From an uncultured Saprospirales bacterium (lineage in GTDB: Bacteria; Bacteroidota; Bacteroidia; Chitinophagales; Saprospiraceae): 8,003 nt of DNA. Below are positions 7,301 to 8,003 of this stretch, piece after piece; the stretch's first letter is position 1; the number at the start of each line of letters is the position of its first letter. The notes below the pieces were generated by a model. The model worked only from the letters and a program-made list of their open reading frames with translations, made no database searches and had not been told where the DNA came from. The DNA lies in NCBI GenBank assembly GCA_937926355.1, contig CALAZP010000252.1:1-8003 (forward strand), in the 5' to 3' direction. The translations under genes and the position numbers were made by a program.

Positions 7301-7397
7301 CTAAAGGAGATCCATAAAGAAATTGAAAACTATGGAGTACCCAAATAAGAACGGTAAGTTTGACGGGTAAAAATGTTATTAAGTTATTTAATCTCAT
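4371..7397 (-). CDS. G8-domain, CEMIP/TMEM2-like beta-helix protein with T9SS sorting domain
   Basis: 1008 residues. An N-terminal hydrophobic signal (about 1-30) is followed by a G8 domain at roughly 47-170, seen in SAASSWDNGVPDSGARVYIP and the following IIVD. Downstream are landmarks shared with the animal hyaluronan-degrading/binding proteins CEMIP and TMEM2: NLTRNI at 250-255, RGHLMYMHN near 267-275 and GRYSLHFH at 320-327 (GRYPxHFH in the animal proteins). Beta-helix rungs continue to about residue 700 (for example GDGFWFHGGGVSIVGNVSSGNSGHGF). An AGxxIVLKxGF...C module occupies 864-889, and the T9SS sorting domain starts at YPNP 926-929 and ends STIKLIKN. It is probably secreted to the surface and acts on or binds a glycosaminoglycan-like or other acidic polysaccharide; activity is inferred from homology of motifs only. 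It is first in the minus cluster, 105 bases before the hydrolase gene. No SD is seen before its ATG; the upstream bases are A-rich, which is usual for the phylum. Confidence 0.88.
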   Translation of the reverse strand: MRLNNLITFLPVKLTVLIWVLHSFQFLYGSPLDVVPMSEVTHTVINSGPWSAASSWDNGVPDSGARVYIPSGKEIIVDQVHTTRLKWIRLEGKLSFAKDRNTQLLVETIIGTPSSSLEIGNETNPIADQYHANLIFIDEGPLDLVKDYGQFGKGLVMMGQTDMYGAAKLPWTSLAVAPVAGQTHIELSEDPIGWTIGDAIVIAGTQIDNPESDEKRTIENIVGRKVYLNEPLLLDHLPPSGYDLKVHVANLTRNILLESENSTIARRGHLMYMHNLDVRMENVRMHKMGRTNKRVQVDDWFFPTLVADVYEQGDRNNIRGRYSLHFHRGGVDPAATIPARIKGCVVEDDPGWSYVNHSSNVDFIENVSYNVVGGAFQTESGDEIGSFVRNIALRTVNPDYPLLDPETVAVDTRESSQDFAFQGDGFWFHGGGVSIVGNVSSGNSGHGFIFWTEGQREVGTEFDLQNMFKVSNIPNGNLLPGLENIQSWWIPIKDFSGNTAYSSINGFAAYYVHATIFEDITDLTEDYLELVHTTFKDLTIWNVSKFGIELQNCERFTFENVRIINERLLRASEGIRNWVTVANESNWKNIHVKGFEIGMIPPMQGKVHICGGQFSNEIDLMLLPPQRDSRVPGQARDMRIEGIAFGVDAEQYGIGGELPIKMAGAETLSGSFGFLDPEFQQRQFLIPDRIMVNLKGLEEKRLYYNEQAPDYIPITTNNIGEATGDYRSLIENKTNRQIFNQTGLAFAGGLMPDQTFEHNYIEGGVASAIDIAMKVPSCHFIQEDYYPANYYDEFEFMECWANTANPGSMDFQPANFSSCLYEECATKKRSLTGQYPGQDVSLKVEDSLELSSLHTGGSVLAFHAGQHIVLKSGFQINKGVEGIFKINPCPLQIEPQVLSEKIATPVSSEVFEMGMAENNLLSLYTYPNPVSGSSFSVQLSPKELNLPDYKRYRLKLYDLLGTLHYDQSGEFIKNESIEVNVGYWPSGSYLLEMVFDDRFRSTIKLIKN

Positions 7398-7653
7398 TTT
7401 TAATAATAGATAAGAAATTTATGATTCTTTTGGTTGGTTGGATGCTCTTTGGTTAAGTAGGTGTAAAGTCAAAATAGTAAAATGAAATTGAATATTCTAG
7501 AAATTGGTAATCCATACTATTTTAACCCAACCTTACTAAGAATTATTATGCCTAGTCACCTTTTTTTTGAAAAGAATGTAGTAAAACTGGCCTCAAACCA
7601 CCATTTTTAGACCAGAAAAGGAAAAATATAAATAGTCCAAAAGAATTAACCGC
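7398..7653. promoter_or_regulatory. Divergent intergenic region with a 9-bp inverted repeat
   Basis: This 256-base gap must contain the start signals for both the minus-strand cluster and the AlkB gene. AAAATAGTA (7471-7479) is the exact reverse complement of TACTATTTT (7515-7523), with 35 bases between. Outside it, GGTTGG (7436-7441, part of a GGTTGGTTGG run) is complementary to CCAACC (7527-7532). A T8 tract lies at 7561-7568. I looked for the Bacteroidota promoter pattern (TTTG, then TAnnTTTG) and for -35/-10 boxes and found no convincing match in either direction. The repeat could be an operator or an AT-rich RNA hairpin; no regulator is encoded nearby. Confidence 0.35.
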
Positions 7654-8003
7654 ATGCATCCAACAGAACTAAAAGTGCTTGATGGCCAAATCACCTACCA
7701 ACCTAAATATTTCGAATCTTCAAAAGCTGATATTTTATTTCAATTGTTAATACACTCCATTAAATGGTCTCAGGAAGAAATGAAAATGTACGGCAAACTC
7801 GTTAAATTTCCTCGCTTGACCGCCTGGTATGGTGATGCTGGAATGACCTATCGATATTCAGGAAAAACCTATAACCCTTTAGCCTGGACCGACGATCTTT
7901 TAGAAATTAAAAAATCTATTGAGACTTCTACGCAGCAAGAATTTAACAGTGTGCTCCTAAATTACTATCGCAATGGCCAGGATTCCATGGGCTGGCATGC
8001 TGA
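7654..8003 (+). CDS. alkB: AlkB-family 2-oxoglutarate/Fe(II)-dependent dioxygenase, N-terminal part (3' truncated)
   Basis: ATG at 7654 is the first start after an in-frame TAG at 7633-7635, and the frame runs off the right edge after 116 codons. The sequence PRLTAWYGDAGMTYRYSG (53-70), then NPLAWTDDLLEI and FNSVLLNYYRNGQDSMGWHA (97-116), matches the AlkB fold: the nucleotide-recognition lid followed by the NxxLxNxYxxGxDxxxWHxD strand. His115 would be the first iron ligand; the next codon begins GA and is expected to be Asp, but the window ends there. The second His and the 2-oxoglutarate-binding Arg residues lie outside. The family removes alkyl lesions from DNA or RNA bases by oxidative demethylation in the cytoplasm. 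The sequence resembles the ALKBH2/3-like group common in this phylum, so orthology to E. coli AlkB is not claimed. It is divergent from the glycan cluster and functionally unrelated to it. No SD is seen. Confidence 0.9.
   Translation, partial: MHPTELKVLDGQITYQPKYFESSKADILFQLLIHSIKWSQEEMKMYGKLVKFPRLTAWYGDAGMTYRYSGKTYNPLAWTDDLLEIKKSIETSTQQEFNSVLLNYYRNGQDSMGWHA

Overview
The window looks like a piece of an AT-rich Bacteroidota chromosome. The strongest pointers are two large secreted proteins that both end in a type IX secretion (T9SS) C-terminal sorting domain with the characteristic YPNP start, and mostly SD-poor start sites. A marine or free-living Saprospiria/Cytophagia-like lineage is plausible, but this is inference from domain style and not a taxonomic call.

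Layout. (1) Positions 2-220 (+) hold the last 72 codons of a DUF1566/Lcl_C (C-type-lectin-like fold) gene. Its final 26 codons have the composition of a diversity-generating retroelement (DGR) variable region. A very compact GCGAAGC hairpin lies 24 bases after the stop. (2) Positions 221-892 have no recognisable gene, but 282-419 folds on paper into a closed multi-branch structure bounded by a perfect 12-bp inverted repeat. It could be a structured RNA or a MITE-like element. (3) Positions 893-7397 carry a three-gene minus-strand cluster, in transcription order: a 1008-aa G8-domain, CEMIP/TMEM2-like right-handed beta-helix protein; a 243-aa SGNH/GDSL hydrolase lipoprotein; and an 879-aa right-handed beta-helix protein. 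The last two genes are one base apart. A 10-codon leader ORF with the only good Shine-Dalgarno sequence seen at a start site in the window sits one base before the hydrolase gene. (4) Positions 7398-7653 are a divergent intergenic region with a 9-bp inverted repeat. (5) Positions 7654-8003 (+) hold the first 116 codons of an AlkB-family 2-oxoglutarate/Fe(II) dioxygenase, cut by the window edge just at its HxD motif.

How the genes may work together. The minus-strand cluster reads as a small secreted polysaccharide-processing set: two T9SS-exported beta-helix proteins for binding or cleaving a long acidic or decorated glycan, and one lipid-anchored esterase-type hydrolase to remove acyl groups. 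The G8/CEMIP resemblance makes a glycosaminoglycan-like substrate a reasonable hypothesis. No SusC/SusD pair or regulator is present in the window. The flanking DUF1566 and AlkB genes appear functionally unrelated. The most unusual signals are the DGR-like variable 3' end, without a template repeat or reverse transcriptase in the window, and the structured element directly after it.
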